From positions 62,001 through 126,000 of the forward strand of contig QQUF01000044.1 of the NCBI GenBank assembly GCA_008501735.1: a stretch of DNA of 64,000 nt, written 5' to 3'. The translations under genes were made by a program, and so were the position numbers. The stretch is from Calditrichota bacterium (GTDB taxonomy: Bacteria; CLD3). Below, in pieces: positions 49,055 to 58,173 of the stretch (position 1 is its first letter; the number at the start of each line of letters is the position of its first letter). A model generated the notes under the pieces. It was not told the origin of the DNA. It was given only the letters and a program-made list of their open reading frames with translations, and made no database searches.

Positions 49055-50839
49055 TTATACTTCTACAAGTGTTGATTTGATAGGTAATTTTACGATGAAT
49101 TTAGATCCTTTTCCAACTTCTGATTGGACGGAAATATCACCTTTATGATTTTTAATAATATTATGACAAATCGAAAGTCCTAAACCTGTTCCAACCCCAA
49201 CTCCTTTGGTTGTAAAACCAGGGTCAAAAATTCTGGATAAATTTTCAGGTTTAATTCCTTTTCCTGAGTCTTCAAGTTCAATAAAAACAAAATTATCTTT
49301 CTCGTAAGTTTTAATTTTAATTACGCCTTTTCCTTCTATTGCCTGTGTTGAATTGACAATTATGTTCATAAAAACTTGATTCAATTGATTGGGATGGCAT
49401 TCAATTAGTGGGATTTCTTGGTAATCTTTTTCAAATTGAACTTTGTTTTTTGTTTCGTGGTAAACAAGTGTCAAAGTGCTTTCAATTCCATCAATCAGAT
49501 TGACTTTTTGGAGTTCAGCTTGGTCAAGCCTTGCAAAATTTTTCAAATTCTTAATTAAAGAAACAATCCTTTCACAAGCAGTTGTAGAAACTTTATTAGA
49601 ATCTGTTAAAATTGACAAAAATTTCTTTAACTTTTTCTGAATCGGGTCTTCGATTGAACCGTTTACTTCTTCAACAAGTGCGTTGATTTTAGCTATACTT
49701 TTTGAAGCAATGTCTGTGTTACTGTTGATTGCTCCCATTGGAGTATTTATTTCGTGTGCAATTCCAGCAACAAGTTTTCCAAGTGCAGACATTTTTTCTG
49801 CTTGAACTAACTGAACTTGAGCATTTTGTAAATTGACTAAAACTTGCTCAATCTTATTATTTTTGGCTTCAAGTTCTTCTTGTACTTTAAGAAGATTCAC
49901 ATTTTTATCAGCAATTGAACGAACTGCATCATTTAGCTTTTTATTTGCTTCTTGCATCTCACGAGTTCTTTCTTGAACTTTACTTTCAAGATTTACATTC
50001 AACTCCTTTAGTTCATTTGCGAATGAATCTTTCTCTGAAATTGTATTTTTCAGACTTCCTGTCATCAAATTAAATTGTTCTGCAAGTTGTCCTATTTCGT
50101 CGCAAGAATTTATTGGAATTTTGTAATCAAGTTCGCCTTTTTGAATCTTTGTTGCACCTTCGCTAAGCTGGGCAAGAGATTTTGTAACAATTCTTGAAAA
50201 TAAAATGGCTGTAATAGTTGCCAAAATAAAAATGACAATAAAAATCCAAAGAAAATTAGAAATAATATTTGCTTGTTCTGTTTCCATTAATTCGTGAGAT
50301 ATTACAACTCTAGTAAATCCAATTACTTCTTTAGGTGTATTTTCACTGTTAAATTCCTCATCTTCCTCAAATCCTGACATTAATGATTTTGTATAAACCG
50401 GAGCAACAAAATCACTAATACCTTTACTTTCTTCACTTCTAACAAAAATTTTATTTTTCGAAGCTTCTTCACGAATTTTGTAGTCTAATACTATTAAGTC
50501 CGAACTCATATTTTCGCTATTGTTTTCAATCCGAATTGGTGTTCCCTCAATTGTATAAACAGCAAGGTAAACAATATCTTGAAACTGTAAAAGAGAGCCG
50601 AAAGGTTTATCTAGAAATTCTTTGTTACCAGAAAGCACTCCTAACTCACTCGAGAAAGCTAAATTTTGAGCAATACTTGTACCTTTTTGGTAAAAAATGT
50701 TAGAATAAATTTGTCTGACTTGTTGAAAGGAATAGTAAGCAACCGAAAAAATTACGATTGAAACTAAGAAAATAATATAGCCAAGAAGTTTCAAACTAAA
50801 ACTTCTTTTGGGATTGCAAATTTGAAAGAACTTAAACAT
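49055..50839 (-). CDS. Sensor histidine kinase with periplasmic sensor and HAMP
   Basis: HAMP 'SRIVTKSLAQLSEGATKIQKGELDYKIPINSCDEIGQLAEQFNLM'; H-box 'LVAGIAHEINTPMGAI'; HATPase 'DSGKGIKPENLSRIFDPGFTTKGVGVGTGLGLSICHNII'. Confidence 0.95.
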   Translation of the reverse strand: MFKFFQICNPKRSFSLKLLGYIIFLVSIVIFSVAYYSFQQVRQIYSNIFYQKGTSIAQNLAFSSELGVLSGNKEFLDKPFGSLLQFQDIVYLAVYTIEGTPIRIENNSENMSSDLIVLDYKIREEASKNKIFVRSEESKGISDFVAPVYTKSLMSGFEEDEEFNSENTPKEVIGFTRVVISHELMETEQANIISNFLWIFIVIFILATITAILFSRIVTKSLAQLSEGATKIQKGELDYKIPINSCDEIGQLAEQFNLMTGSLKNTISEKDSFANELKELNVNLESKVQERTREMQEANKKLNDAVRSIADKNVNLLKVQEELEAKNNKIEQVLVNLQNAQVQLVQAEKMSALGKLVAGIAHEINTPMGAINSNTDIASKSIAKINALVEEVNGSIEDPIQKKLKKFLSILTDSNKVSTTACERIVSLIKNLKNFARLDQAELQKVNLIDGIESTLTLVYHETKNKVQFEKDYQEIPLIECHPNQLNQVFMNIIVNSTQAIEGKGVIKIKTYEKDNFVFIELEDSGKGIKPENLSRIFDPGFTTKGVGVGTGLGLSICHNIIKNHKGDISVQSEVGKGSKFIVKLPIKSTLVEV

Positions 50840-50856
50840 TTATAAACTTTAATTTT

Positions 50857-51762
50857 CTAATCGTTAATGACTTTAGACCTATCAAGAATGCTTTTGGGGA
50901 TTTTCATATTGAGTTGTTTTGCCGTTTTAGAATTAACGAAAAGTTTGTTATTTACAGGATTAACAATCCCAATTGTTGAAGGAGTCGCGATTCCGCTAAG
51001 AATTACTCGAGCAATATTTGCAGCTTGTAAACCATTTTCGTAGTGGTCAACCGAAACCGCCAATAAAGCACTTTTTTTAACTTGTGGTTCTCCAATTCCG
51101 ATAAGTGCAAATCGATGTCGGAAAGAAAGTAAAAGAGAATGTTTGAAAAATTCGTCTTTAGCTGTGTTATCTGGAACCATTATAAAAGCATTTACACTGT
51201 CTTTGAGATTTTCAACAACTTTGAAAAATTCAACGGGGTTTTTCACTTTACGAACTAAAAGTTCTATATTTTTGCTTTGTAAAGTCTTCAATTCCATATT
51301 CAGTTCTTCTTCCAAATTCGAATCTGAATAAACCACTGCTGCATTTCTTGTGTAAGGGTCAATTTCTTTCAGAATTTTAATTTTTTCAGCAATTGAAACA
51401 AAAGCAGAAATACCACAAATATTTTCAAAATTAGAAACGTATTTTTTTGGATTTAAAACAGTGGTAAATACAACAGGAACTTGGGAAATATTTTTCACTG
51501 CATCCAAAGCGATACTTCCGACTGCCAAAATCAAATCAGGTTTGAATCCTTCTATTTCTTCCTCAATTTTCTTGGAATTCTCTGTAAAATCTCGTTTACC
51601 ATCAAGGTCTAAAATTCTTGTTTTATCCGCAATAAATGAGTTTTGGAAGCCAGAAATTACTTCATTCACAGCTTTGATATTTTTGAATTTTACAATCAAA
51701 ATATCGTTTGCAAACAAACTTTCAAAACTGGTAAAAAAGAAGATTAGAATTAGGAAATACAT
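50857..51762 (-). CDS. ABC-type substrate-binding protein (ABC_sub_bind family)
   Basis: 'KPDLILAVGSIALDAVKNISQVPVVFTTVLNPKKYV...CGISAFVSIAEKIKILKEIDP...ANIARVILSGIATPSTIGIVNP'. Confidence 0.8.
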   Translation of the reverse strand: MYFLILIFFFTSFESLFANDILIVKFKNIKAVNEVISGFQNSFIADKTRILDLDGKRDFTENSKKIEEEIEGFKPDLILAVGSIALDAVKNISQVPVVFTTVLNPKKYVSNFENICGISAFVSIAEKIKILKEIDPYTRNAAVVYSDSNLEEELNMELKTLQSKNIELLVRKVKNPVEFFKVVENLKDSVNAFIMVPDNTAKDEFFKHSLLLSFRHRFALIGIGEPQVKKSALLAVSVDHYENGLQAANIARVILSGIATPSTIGIVNPVNNKLFVNSKTAKQLNMKIPKSILDRSKVIND

Positions 51763-51770
51763 TAAAATCC

Positions 51771-53843
51771 TTAAAATTTTACTTCGACATTAATTCTTAA
51801 ATCTCTGCCCAAACTCGCTCCGTCAGCAAAATCTTTTCGGCTTACTTTAGTAACATCATCATCATTTAGTAAATCCAATAGCCTGTAACCAATAAAACTT
51901 ACAGCAACTTTGTCTCTAATCATTAATTTTTCAATTACTAAATTTAAATGTGCATAATCATTTAGTTTTTCATTGTTATCGACTCTTTGGCTAACGTAAC
52001 GGATCCAACTGTGCATATTCCAACCTTTGAAATTACTTCTAAACCCAAAGTTCGCTTTTTCTTTTGGTGCAAAAAGGACTCTCTGCCCTGTTAAAGTTTT
52101 TTCTGTTCCAGAAGTAGAAGTGTTTTCTGTTACCACAAACTCTTCTAAAAATTGAACAGAGTAATTTGCGTAAAGAGAAAACCAGTTTGTAAGTTGATAA
52201 CTAATTTCATTTTCAAAACCTATTCCATCAATATTTTCGGAATTTTGTGCAACACTTTGTACTGTTCCAAATATTGAACCATCTGATAATGTGTCCAATT
52301 CTATAGTTTGTTCGTATCTAATCAAGTCAGAAACTTCGTGTCTGAAGAAATCGGATTTAACAACCAATTTTTCAAATTTTCCTTCATAGCCAACTTCAGT
52401 TGTAGTAATTTTCTCTGCTTCCAAATTTTTATTTCCAATAATACTTCCAGTTCCAGTAATATTTTGGTGATAATTGTCAACAATTGGAAACTTTAAATCA
52501 AAGTTTCTTTCACCAACACTAGGAACGCGGAAAGCATTTCCAATTCCAAATCTGAAAACTGAATTCTCTGTAGCTTTGTAAACTCCATTGGTTTTGTAAC
52601 TAATTTGTGCATCTACATCTGAATGTTTTTCAATTTTGCCACCTATTTGTACCAAAAATTTCTCATTAACTTCAATTTCGTCAAGCAAGGAGAAACCAAA
52701 AACTTTTGAAGAAATATCTCTTTCAGGAAGAATAAACCCTTCACCCTCGGTAAGACGGAAACTTGCAGAACTATAAAGAAAATGCCTCTTCTTGAAAAGA
52801 TGAGCAAAGCTAACTTCTACCTCAGAAACCAAAGATTCAAACTTGGGAATCGAAGGATCACCTTTTGTATTCGTGACAGTTTGAAAAGCGGATTTACTGA
52901 AATCCGTATTTTCCTTATTAAAAAATGAGTTAATATTTACCCAAGTCTTTTCTCCTAAAGTCCAATTGTTTTGCAAATGAAAGAAATAACTTAAAGTCTC
53001 TGCATCATCTTGAGGAGTTGAGTCATAAGCTGTAGTAACTCCTTCTCCATAACCTACTCCTGAATAAAGCCTAACTTTCCAATCTCTTGATAAATCGTAA
53101 ACACCATCAATTGAGAACATCGCCTTTTGGAGACTTTCTTTTTTTATTCCAGTTACTGTATCGGTTTCAAAGAAACCACCGTGCGAATAACCATTTGCTG
53201 AAAATCTAAAATGAGCATCTTTGATTTTTGTTGTGTGAAAAGCTGTTAACCAAGCTTCACCGTTATCGCCATAACCAGAATTAACTTTACTAATTTTATT
53301 TTTTTCAGGGTCTAAAGTGATAATGTTAATGATTCCCAAAAATGCGTTCGTTCCATAAAGTGCTGAACCTGGTCCTTTTACAACTTCTATTCTTTGGATT
53401 TCCTCAATTGCCAAAGGCAAGTAAGTCCAGTCAGTGTTGTAATAAAGTGTGTTGTAAATCGGGCTTCCATTAATCATCGTCAAAATTCGATTTACTGGAG
53501 CATCGCTTCCAAATATCAAACCGCGAATTGTAACTTGATTTAGACTTGGGTCATTAGAATGAATAAAAACATCGACTCCTGGAATCTGTTCTAAAAGTTC
53601 GTAAAATGTTTTTGCTCCACTCATTTTAATTTGTTCTTGAGTCAAAATTGACACAACTCCAGGAGCTTCAATCTTTTTTCTTGCTCTTCTTGAACCAGTT
53701 GTGACCAAATCTTCTTCACTAAAAAGTAACTCTTCTTCCAAAAATACATCAGTACTACCAAACGAATCACTTTCCTCTTGTGCAAAGATTTGACTAATCA
53801 ATATCAAGTTGAATAAAAAGATATAAAATATATGCTTAAGCAT
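51771..53843 (-). CDS. TonB-dependent receptor
   Basis: Plug domain 'LVTTGSRRARKKIEAPGVVSILTQEQIKMSGAKTFYELLEQIPGVDVFIHSNDPSLNQVTIRGL...RIEVVKGPGSALYGTNAFLGIINIIT'. Confidence 0.94.
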   Translation of the reverse strand: MLKHIFYIFLFNLILISQIFAQEESDSFGSTDVFLEEELLFSEEDLVTTGSRRARKKIEAPGVVSILTQEQIKMSGAKTFYELLEQIPGVDVFIHSNDPSLNQVTIRGLIFGSDAPVNRILTMINGSPIYNTLYYNTDWTYLPLAIEEIQRIEVVKGPGSALYGTNAFLGIINIITLDPEKNKISKVNSGYGDNGEAWLTAFHTTKIKDAHFRFSANGYSHGGFFETDTVTGIKKESLQKAMFSIDGVYDLSRDWKVRLYSGVGYGEGVTTAYDSTPQDDAETLSYFFHLQNNWTLGEKTWVNINSFFNKENTDFSKSAFQTVTNTKGDPSIPKFESLVSEVEVSFAHLFKKRHFLYSSASFRLTEGEGFILPERDISSKVFGFSLLDEIEVNEKFLVQIGGKIEKHSDVDAQISYKTNGVYKATENSVFRFGIGNAFRVPSVGERNFDLKFPIVDNYHQNITGTGSIIGNKNLEAEKITTTEVGYEGKFEKLVVKSDFFRHEVSDLIRYEQTIELDTLSDGSIFGTVQSVAQNSENIDGIGFENEISYQLTNWFSLYANYSVQFLEEFVVTENTSTSGTEKTLTGQRVLFAPKEKANFGFRSNFKGWNMHSWIRYVSQRVDNNEKLNDYAHLNLVIEKLMIRDKVAVSFIGYRLLDLLNDDDVTKVSRKDFADGASLGRDLRINVEVKF

Positions 53844-53895
53844 TTAGCTTTTCCCTAAAACGAAAATTATTTGTCTTCTCTTACTTTTTTCTTTT

Positions 53896-54384
53896 TTAAA
53901 TAAATGCTTTTAAAATCTCATTTTGAACATCTTCAAGATTTGAACGAGCACTCTCAAAATCTCGAATTTTATCCTGAAGTCTCTTCAAAAGCATTCTTTT
54001 ATCTAATCCATTGCGAATTACCAATTTTAAAGCATCATTATCCCAAGGCTTTTCAATGTATTGGAAAAGTCCGACTTCATTAATTGCTTTAATCGCATTT
54101 TCTTTGTCCGCATAGCCCGTCAACAATATTCTAATTGTATGAGGTTGAATTTTCATCGCTTCAATTAGAAAATCAATTCCATTCATTTCGGGCATCAAAT
54201 AATCTGTAATGATTAAATCAGCAGTGTTTTCCTTAAGAAATTCTAAGGCTTCATCTGGGTCGTTAAAAGTCTCAACATTGTATTCTGATTCTAACAAAAG
54301 GAAATTACTGATACTTTGAGTAATCATTGGTTCATCATCTACGATAACAATCGTACAATCTTCTTCAAGATATTCTTTACTCAT
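53896..54384 (-). CDS. Response regulator receiver protein without output domain
   Basis: 'TIVIVDDEPMITQSISNFLLLE...ADLIITDYLMPEMNGIDFLIEAMK...RILLTGYADKENAIKAINEVGLFQYIEKPWDND'. Confidence 0.94.
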   Translation of the reverse strand: MSKEYLEEDCTIVIVDDEPMITQSISNFLLLESEYNVETFNDPDEALEFLKENTADLIITDYLMPEMNGIDFLIEAMKIQPHTIRILLTGYADKENAIKAINEVGLFQYIEKPWDNDALKLVIRNGLDKRMLLKRLQDKIRDFESARSNLEDVQNEILKAFI

Positions 54385-54469
54385 TTTCTGCTCCGTAAAG
54401 TTGAAAACTCAATTTAGTTGTAAATAAAAATAACATAGATAAAACTTATAAATTTAATGGGTTGAAAAA

Positions 54470-54886
54470 TTAATTTGGTAAAAGTTTTCTGACTCTCATT
54501 ACAAGAGATTTGAAAATACTTTGAGTAATTTCGATGTGGTCGGAAAGCAAATCAAAAAAATCTTCTCTTCCGATTTGAAGAGCGTGAGTATTTTCGATAG
54601 CAGTTGCTGTCGCAATTGTTAGTTCATCGTCCAACAAAGCCCAAGTTCCGATAGCTTCATTCTTACCTACTCTCGTAATTTCTTTTTCTCCACGTGTCAA
54701 AAGAACCTTACCACTTACAATTATATACATCGAGTCGGCATACTGATTTTCTTTAAAAATGTTTTGCTTAGGCTCAAAAAACTTCTCTTCTGTAATCGAA
54801 GCAATGTAGCCAAGGTTTTCGGTAGTTGTCTCCGAAAAAATATTTACATCTTGTAAGAAAATTACCTTCTCGACAATTGAAAGCAT
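54470..54886 (-). CDS. Cyclic nucleotide-binding domain protein
   Basis: 'DVNIFSETTTENLGYIASITEEKFFEPKQNIFKENQYADSMYIIVSGKVLLTRGEKEITRVGKNEAIGTWALLDD'. Confidence 0.88.
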   Translation of the reverse strand: MLSIVEKVIFLQDVNIFSETTTENLGYIASITEEKFFEPKQNIFKENQYADSMYIIVSGKVLLTRGEKEITRVGKNEAIGTWALLDDELTIATATAIENTHALQIGREDFFDLLSDHIEITQSIFKSLVMRVRKLLPN

Positions 54887-54965
54887 AAAATTAAAAAATC
54901 TTCATTTTAAAAATTTGAATAGGAATGTACGTTTCACTCAAATAAAATACAAGTGATTATCTTAG

Positions 54966-55041
54966 AACAATGAACAGTAAACAATGAAGTTTGGGAAAAT
55001 TGAAAAGCAAAATTATATTTAATATTACTCATTACTCATTA
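54966..55041. repeat. Degenerate heptanucleotide repeats downstream of priA
   Basis: aacaatg-aacagta-aacaatg (54966-54986) and attactc-attactc-atta (55024-55041). Confidence 0.7.
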
Positions 55042-55049
55042 ATTGTTGT

Positions 55050-57494
55050 TTAAAGCATTCCAAATGGGTCAATGTCAATAGAAACTGATACTTTATTTTT
55101 TTGAAATTTTGATTTCAAATCTTCACGAACATTTTTTAGGATTTGATTGGTTTCTCTGTTGTTGAGGTCTTGTTTTTTGTCAATTTTTAACAAAATTTGA
55201 TAACGGTAGTTATTTTTGATTTTTGATAGAGGTGCTTGAGTCGGTCCAAGTACAATTAAAAAATGCTTATGAGGAATATTTTTCCTGAATTCTTTTGCCA
55301 TTTCAAGAACTTTCTGCTCGTCTTCACCACGAAACAAAATCATTACCAAACGACAAAAAGGCGGATAAAGTGCGACTTTCCGAATTTCAATTTCTGAATC
55401 AAAAAATCCATTGTAATTGTGTTCTTTTGAAAATTGAATTACAGGATTATGAGGAAAGGAAGTTTGAATAATTACCTCTCCTCCTGTTTTTCCTCTTCCT
55501 GAACGTCCCGAAACTTGTGCCAAAAGCTGAAAGCTCTTTTCACCAGCACGAAAGTCAGGCAAGAGTAAACCTGTGTCAGCCGAAACAACTCCAACTAAAG
55601 TTACATTCGGAAAATCCAAACCTTTTGCGACCATTTGAGTTCCGAGTAAAATCTGATATTTCTTTTCTCCAAACGCTTCCAAAATTTTTTGATGAGAGTC
55701 TTTTTTGTTACGAGTCGTGTCAATATCCATTCTAACGATTCCCGAATTCGGGAAAAGTGAGCCTAACAAATTCTCAACTTTCTGTGTTCCGATTCCACTT
55801 TGTTTAATCGTTACTTCGCTACAATCAGGACAAGTTTCAGGAACTTTCATTTGGTAATCGCAGTAATGGCAACGCAAGATTTTTTCGGATTGGTGAAAAA
55901 CAAGCGAAACTTCACAATTTTCACACTTAGCAACGTACTCGCAGTCTTTTGCAACACACTGCAAAAATGTTGAAAAACCTCGTTTGTTCTGTAAAAGAAT
56001 GACTTGTTCACCTTTTTTCAAAGTTTGGTCAATCGCTGTGATTAATTTTCCTGAAAAAACAGGAACCGCCCATTGTCCCAAATTTTCTTTTTCCGAAACC
56101 AAGTTAACTACTTCTGTTTCGGGCAATTTTGCTTCTTTAATAGCTCTTTTACGAAGCAAAAGTAAGTCGTATTTTCCAGTCTTAGCATTGTGAAAACTCT
56201 CAACAGAAGGAGTAGCAGAACCAAGAATTACAACACAATTGTTTAATTTTCCACGAACAACTGCAACGTCGCGAGCTTGGTAACGAGGCGAGGAATCGAA
56301 TTGTTTGTAAGAAAATTCGTGTTCCTCGTCCACGACAATTATCCCAATATTTTTGAGGGGTGCAAAAATTGCACTTCTTGCTCCAACGACAATTTTTACT
56401 TTCCCTTCGTGAACGGAACGCCAAGAATCAAATCTTTCTCCAACACTCATTTGACTGTGCAAAACTGCAACCTCTTCACCAAATGCTTCTTTAAAACGAG
56501 TTACTGTTTGCGGAGTCAACGCAATTTCTGGAACTAAAACGATTCCTGTTTTACCTGAATCAATGACTTTCTTCAAAGCATTAATGTAAACTCTTGTTTT
56601 TCCACTTCCAGTAATTCCGTGTAGCAAAAATGTTTTGAATTTTTTGTTCGTAACTGCAAAATCAATTTTATCACAAATGACTTCTTGCTCAAGATTAAGT
56701 TGCGAAAGCTCCTTTTGTTCAATTCCTTGATAAACTTCCCTCTGAACTTCCTGCTCATAAATTTCAAGAAAGCCTTTTTCCTGTAAAAGTTTGACTTGTG
56801 CGTGGTAAGATTTGGTTGCTTTAAGCAAAGCAGAAAGTTTTGAGAACCCTAAATTCCCAATCATAAATTCTAAAATTTGAAGTTGCTTCGGAGTCCGTTT
56901 CAACTCTTCCTGAACCTCTTCTAAAGGTCTTTCAGCTTTTGGTAGAAGTTTGACAAACTTTTCCATTTTAGCTTTTACATTTTTCTGCAAACCGTAGTCA
57001 AGTTTTACCAAACCTTTGCCAATCAAAGTGTTAAGAACAAAATTTACAGACTTGAATTTTTTGTCAAGGTCTTTGTAAATCCTTCCTTCTTCACCCAAAA
57101 ATTCTAAAACTAAGCTCTCTTCTTGACTCAAGTTTTTTGGCAATTTTTTTTCAGTCCGAAAGAATCGTTTTTCCGAATTGACAAAAATTCCTTTTGGCAA
57201 AAATGTTTTCATCACTTCGCCAAGTGGAGCGATGTAGTAGTTTGAAATCCACTTGGCGAGTTTAAGCATTTCAGTTGTAAAAATTGGCTTATCGTCAAGC
57301 AAGTCAATAATTTTTTTTGTTTTGAACTCAGGTTTTTCATAAGTCAGAACAACCACAAAACCCGTTACTTTCCGAAATTTTCCGAAAGGCACAAAAACCC
57401 TTTGCCCAATGAAAATTTGCTCTTCCATTTTCGGCGGAACTTCGTACGTAAAAAAATCTGTCAGCGGAGAAGGGATAGCAATTTTTGCAAACAT
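55050..57494 (-). CDS. priA: Primosomal protein N' (PriA helicase)
   Basis: 'LLHGITGSGKTRVYINALKKVIDSGKTGIVLVPEIALTPQTVTRFK', 'VDEEHEFSYKQFDSSPRYQARDVAVVRG', Zn-binding Cys cluster 'CEYVAKCENCEVSLVFHQSEKILRCHYCDYQMKVPETCPDC'. Confidence 0.97.
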   Translation of the reverse strand: MFAKIAIPSPLTDFFTYEVPPKMEEQIFIGQRVFVPFGKFRKVTGFVVVLTYEKPEFKTKKIIDLLDDKPIFTTEMLKLAKWISNYYIAPLGEVMKTFLPKGIFVNSEKRFFRTEKKLPKNLSQEESLVLEFLGEEGRIYKDLDKKFKSVNFVLNTLIGKGLVKLDYGLQKNVKAKMEKFVKLLPKAERPLEEVQEELKRTPKQLQILEFMIGNLGFSKLSALLKATKSYHAQVKLLQEKGFLEIYEQEVQREVYQGIEQKELSQLNLEQEVICDKIDFAVTNKKFKTFLLHGITGSGKTRVYINALKKVIDSGKTGIVLVPEIALTPQTVTRFKEAFGEEVAVLHSQMSVGERFDSWRSVHEGKVKIVVGARSAIFAPLKNIGIIVVDEEHEFSYKQFDSSPRYQARDVAVVRGKLNNCVVILGSATPSVESFHNAKTGKYDLLLLRKRAIKEAKLPETEVVNLVSEKENLGQWAVPVFSGKLITAIDQTLKKGEQVILLQNKRGFSTFLQCVAKDCEYVAKCENCEVSLVFHQSEKILRCHYCDYQMKVPETCPDCSEVTIKQSGIGTQKVENLLGSLFPNSGIVRMDIDTTRNKKDSHQKILEAFGEKKYQILLGTQMVAKGLDFPNVTLVGVVSADTGLLLPDFRAGEKSFQLLAQVSGRSGRGKTGGEVIIQTSFPHNPVIQFSKEHNYNGFFDSEIEIRKVALYPPFCRLVMILFRGEDEQKVLEMAKEFRKNIPHKHFLIVLGPTQAPLSKIKNNYRYQILLKIDKKQDLNNRETNQILKNVREDLKSKFQKNKVSVSIDIDPFGML

Positions 57495-57496
57495 TT

Positions 57497-57541
57497 CTAA
57501 TGACTAATGATGAATTGTGAATTGTGAATTGTGAATTGTGA
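57497..57541. repeat. Heptanucleotide tandem repeats at the priA 5' end
   Basis: ctaatga x2 (57497-57510) then gaattgt x4 (57512-57539). Confidence 0.9.
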
Positions 57542-57620
57542 GTGTCTGATTCAAAATCAGGCTCTCACTTTACTTTAGTTCTCGTTTTTATTGAGAGCCT
57601 CACTTAAAGTGAGACACTCA
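57539..57620. repeat. Pair of 29-nt nested palindromes in mirrored orientation
   Basis: TGAGTGTCT-gattcaaaatc-AGGCTCTCA (57539-57567) and TGAGAGCCT-cacttaaagtg-AGACACTCA (57592-57620). Confidence 0.8.
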
Positions 57621-57629
57621 AACAGACTC

Positions 57630-58064
57630 TCACTTTGAAATAACTGAAATTGCTGCTTGGTAATTTTCTTTTGGAATCTCGGAATTCAATTTTGGGTAAG
57701 GAGTAAGACTTTGAAATTCAAAACTGTAACCTAATGTGTCCAATTTGGAATCCTTTCTCTTAGAAATTAACTCAAGAGAAAATTTGTGCCTTTGTTCACC
57801 TTGAATCAATTCCAAGCCAATCTCAGCAGTTCCTTCCCAGACACATTTTGCACCAATTGGGCATCTTGAATCCGAAATCAAATTTGAAAAGGTAATTTCA
57901 CTTCCATTGCCAAGTTTAGCTGTTTTTCCAAAGTCAATTTTAACAACCTCGTCAATGCTTTCTTTTTTTACGATTTCAGAATTTGTCTTTTTCGATTGCT
58001 TTGAACAACCTGAAATTAGAATGATTGAAGTAAGAATGAGAAGTAAGAACTGAGATTTTTTCAT
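57630..58064 (-). CDS. Putative lipoprotein
   Basis: Lipobox 'LTSIILISGCSKQ'; 'SDSRCPIGAKCVWEGTAEIGLEL' motif. Confidence 0.75.
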   Translation of the reverse strand: MKKSQFLLLILTSIILISGCSKQSKKTNSEIVKKESIDEVVKIDFGKTAKLGNGSEITFSNLISDSRCPIGAKCVWEGTAEIGLELIQGEQRHKFSLELISKRKDSKLDTLGYSFEFQSLTPYPKLNSEIPKENYQAAISVISK

Positions 58065-58097
58065 AGGAATTTAGTCTTGAATTTTAAAATTAAATTC

Positions 58098-58149
58098 AGA
58101 GACGCACAACCGTGCGTCTCTACGTTGTCATTCCTGAGAAAGCAGGAAT
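58098..58149. repeat. Two adjacent REP-like palindromes
   Basis: agagacgcac-aacc-gtgcgtctct (58098-58121) and attcctg-agaaag-caggaat (58130-58149). Confidence 0.75.
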
Positions 58150-58173
58150 CCATTTTCTAAATTTTGGTATTTT

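Noticed and set aside
57497-57541. Repeat array as CRISPR
   Set aside because: Units are 7 bp and directly tandem without spacers; no cas genes in the window.
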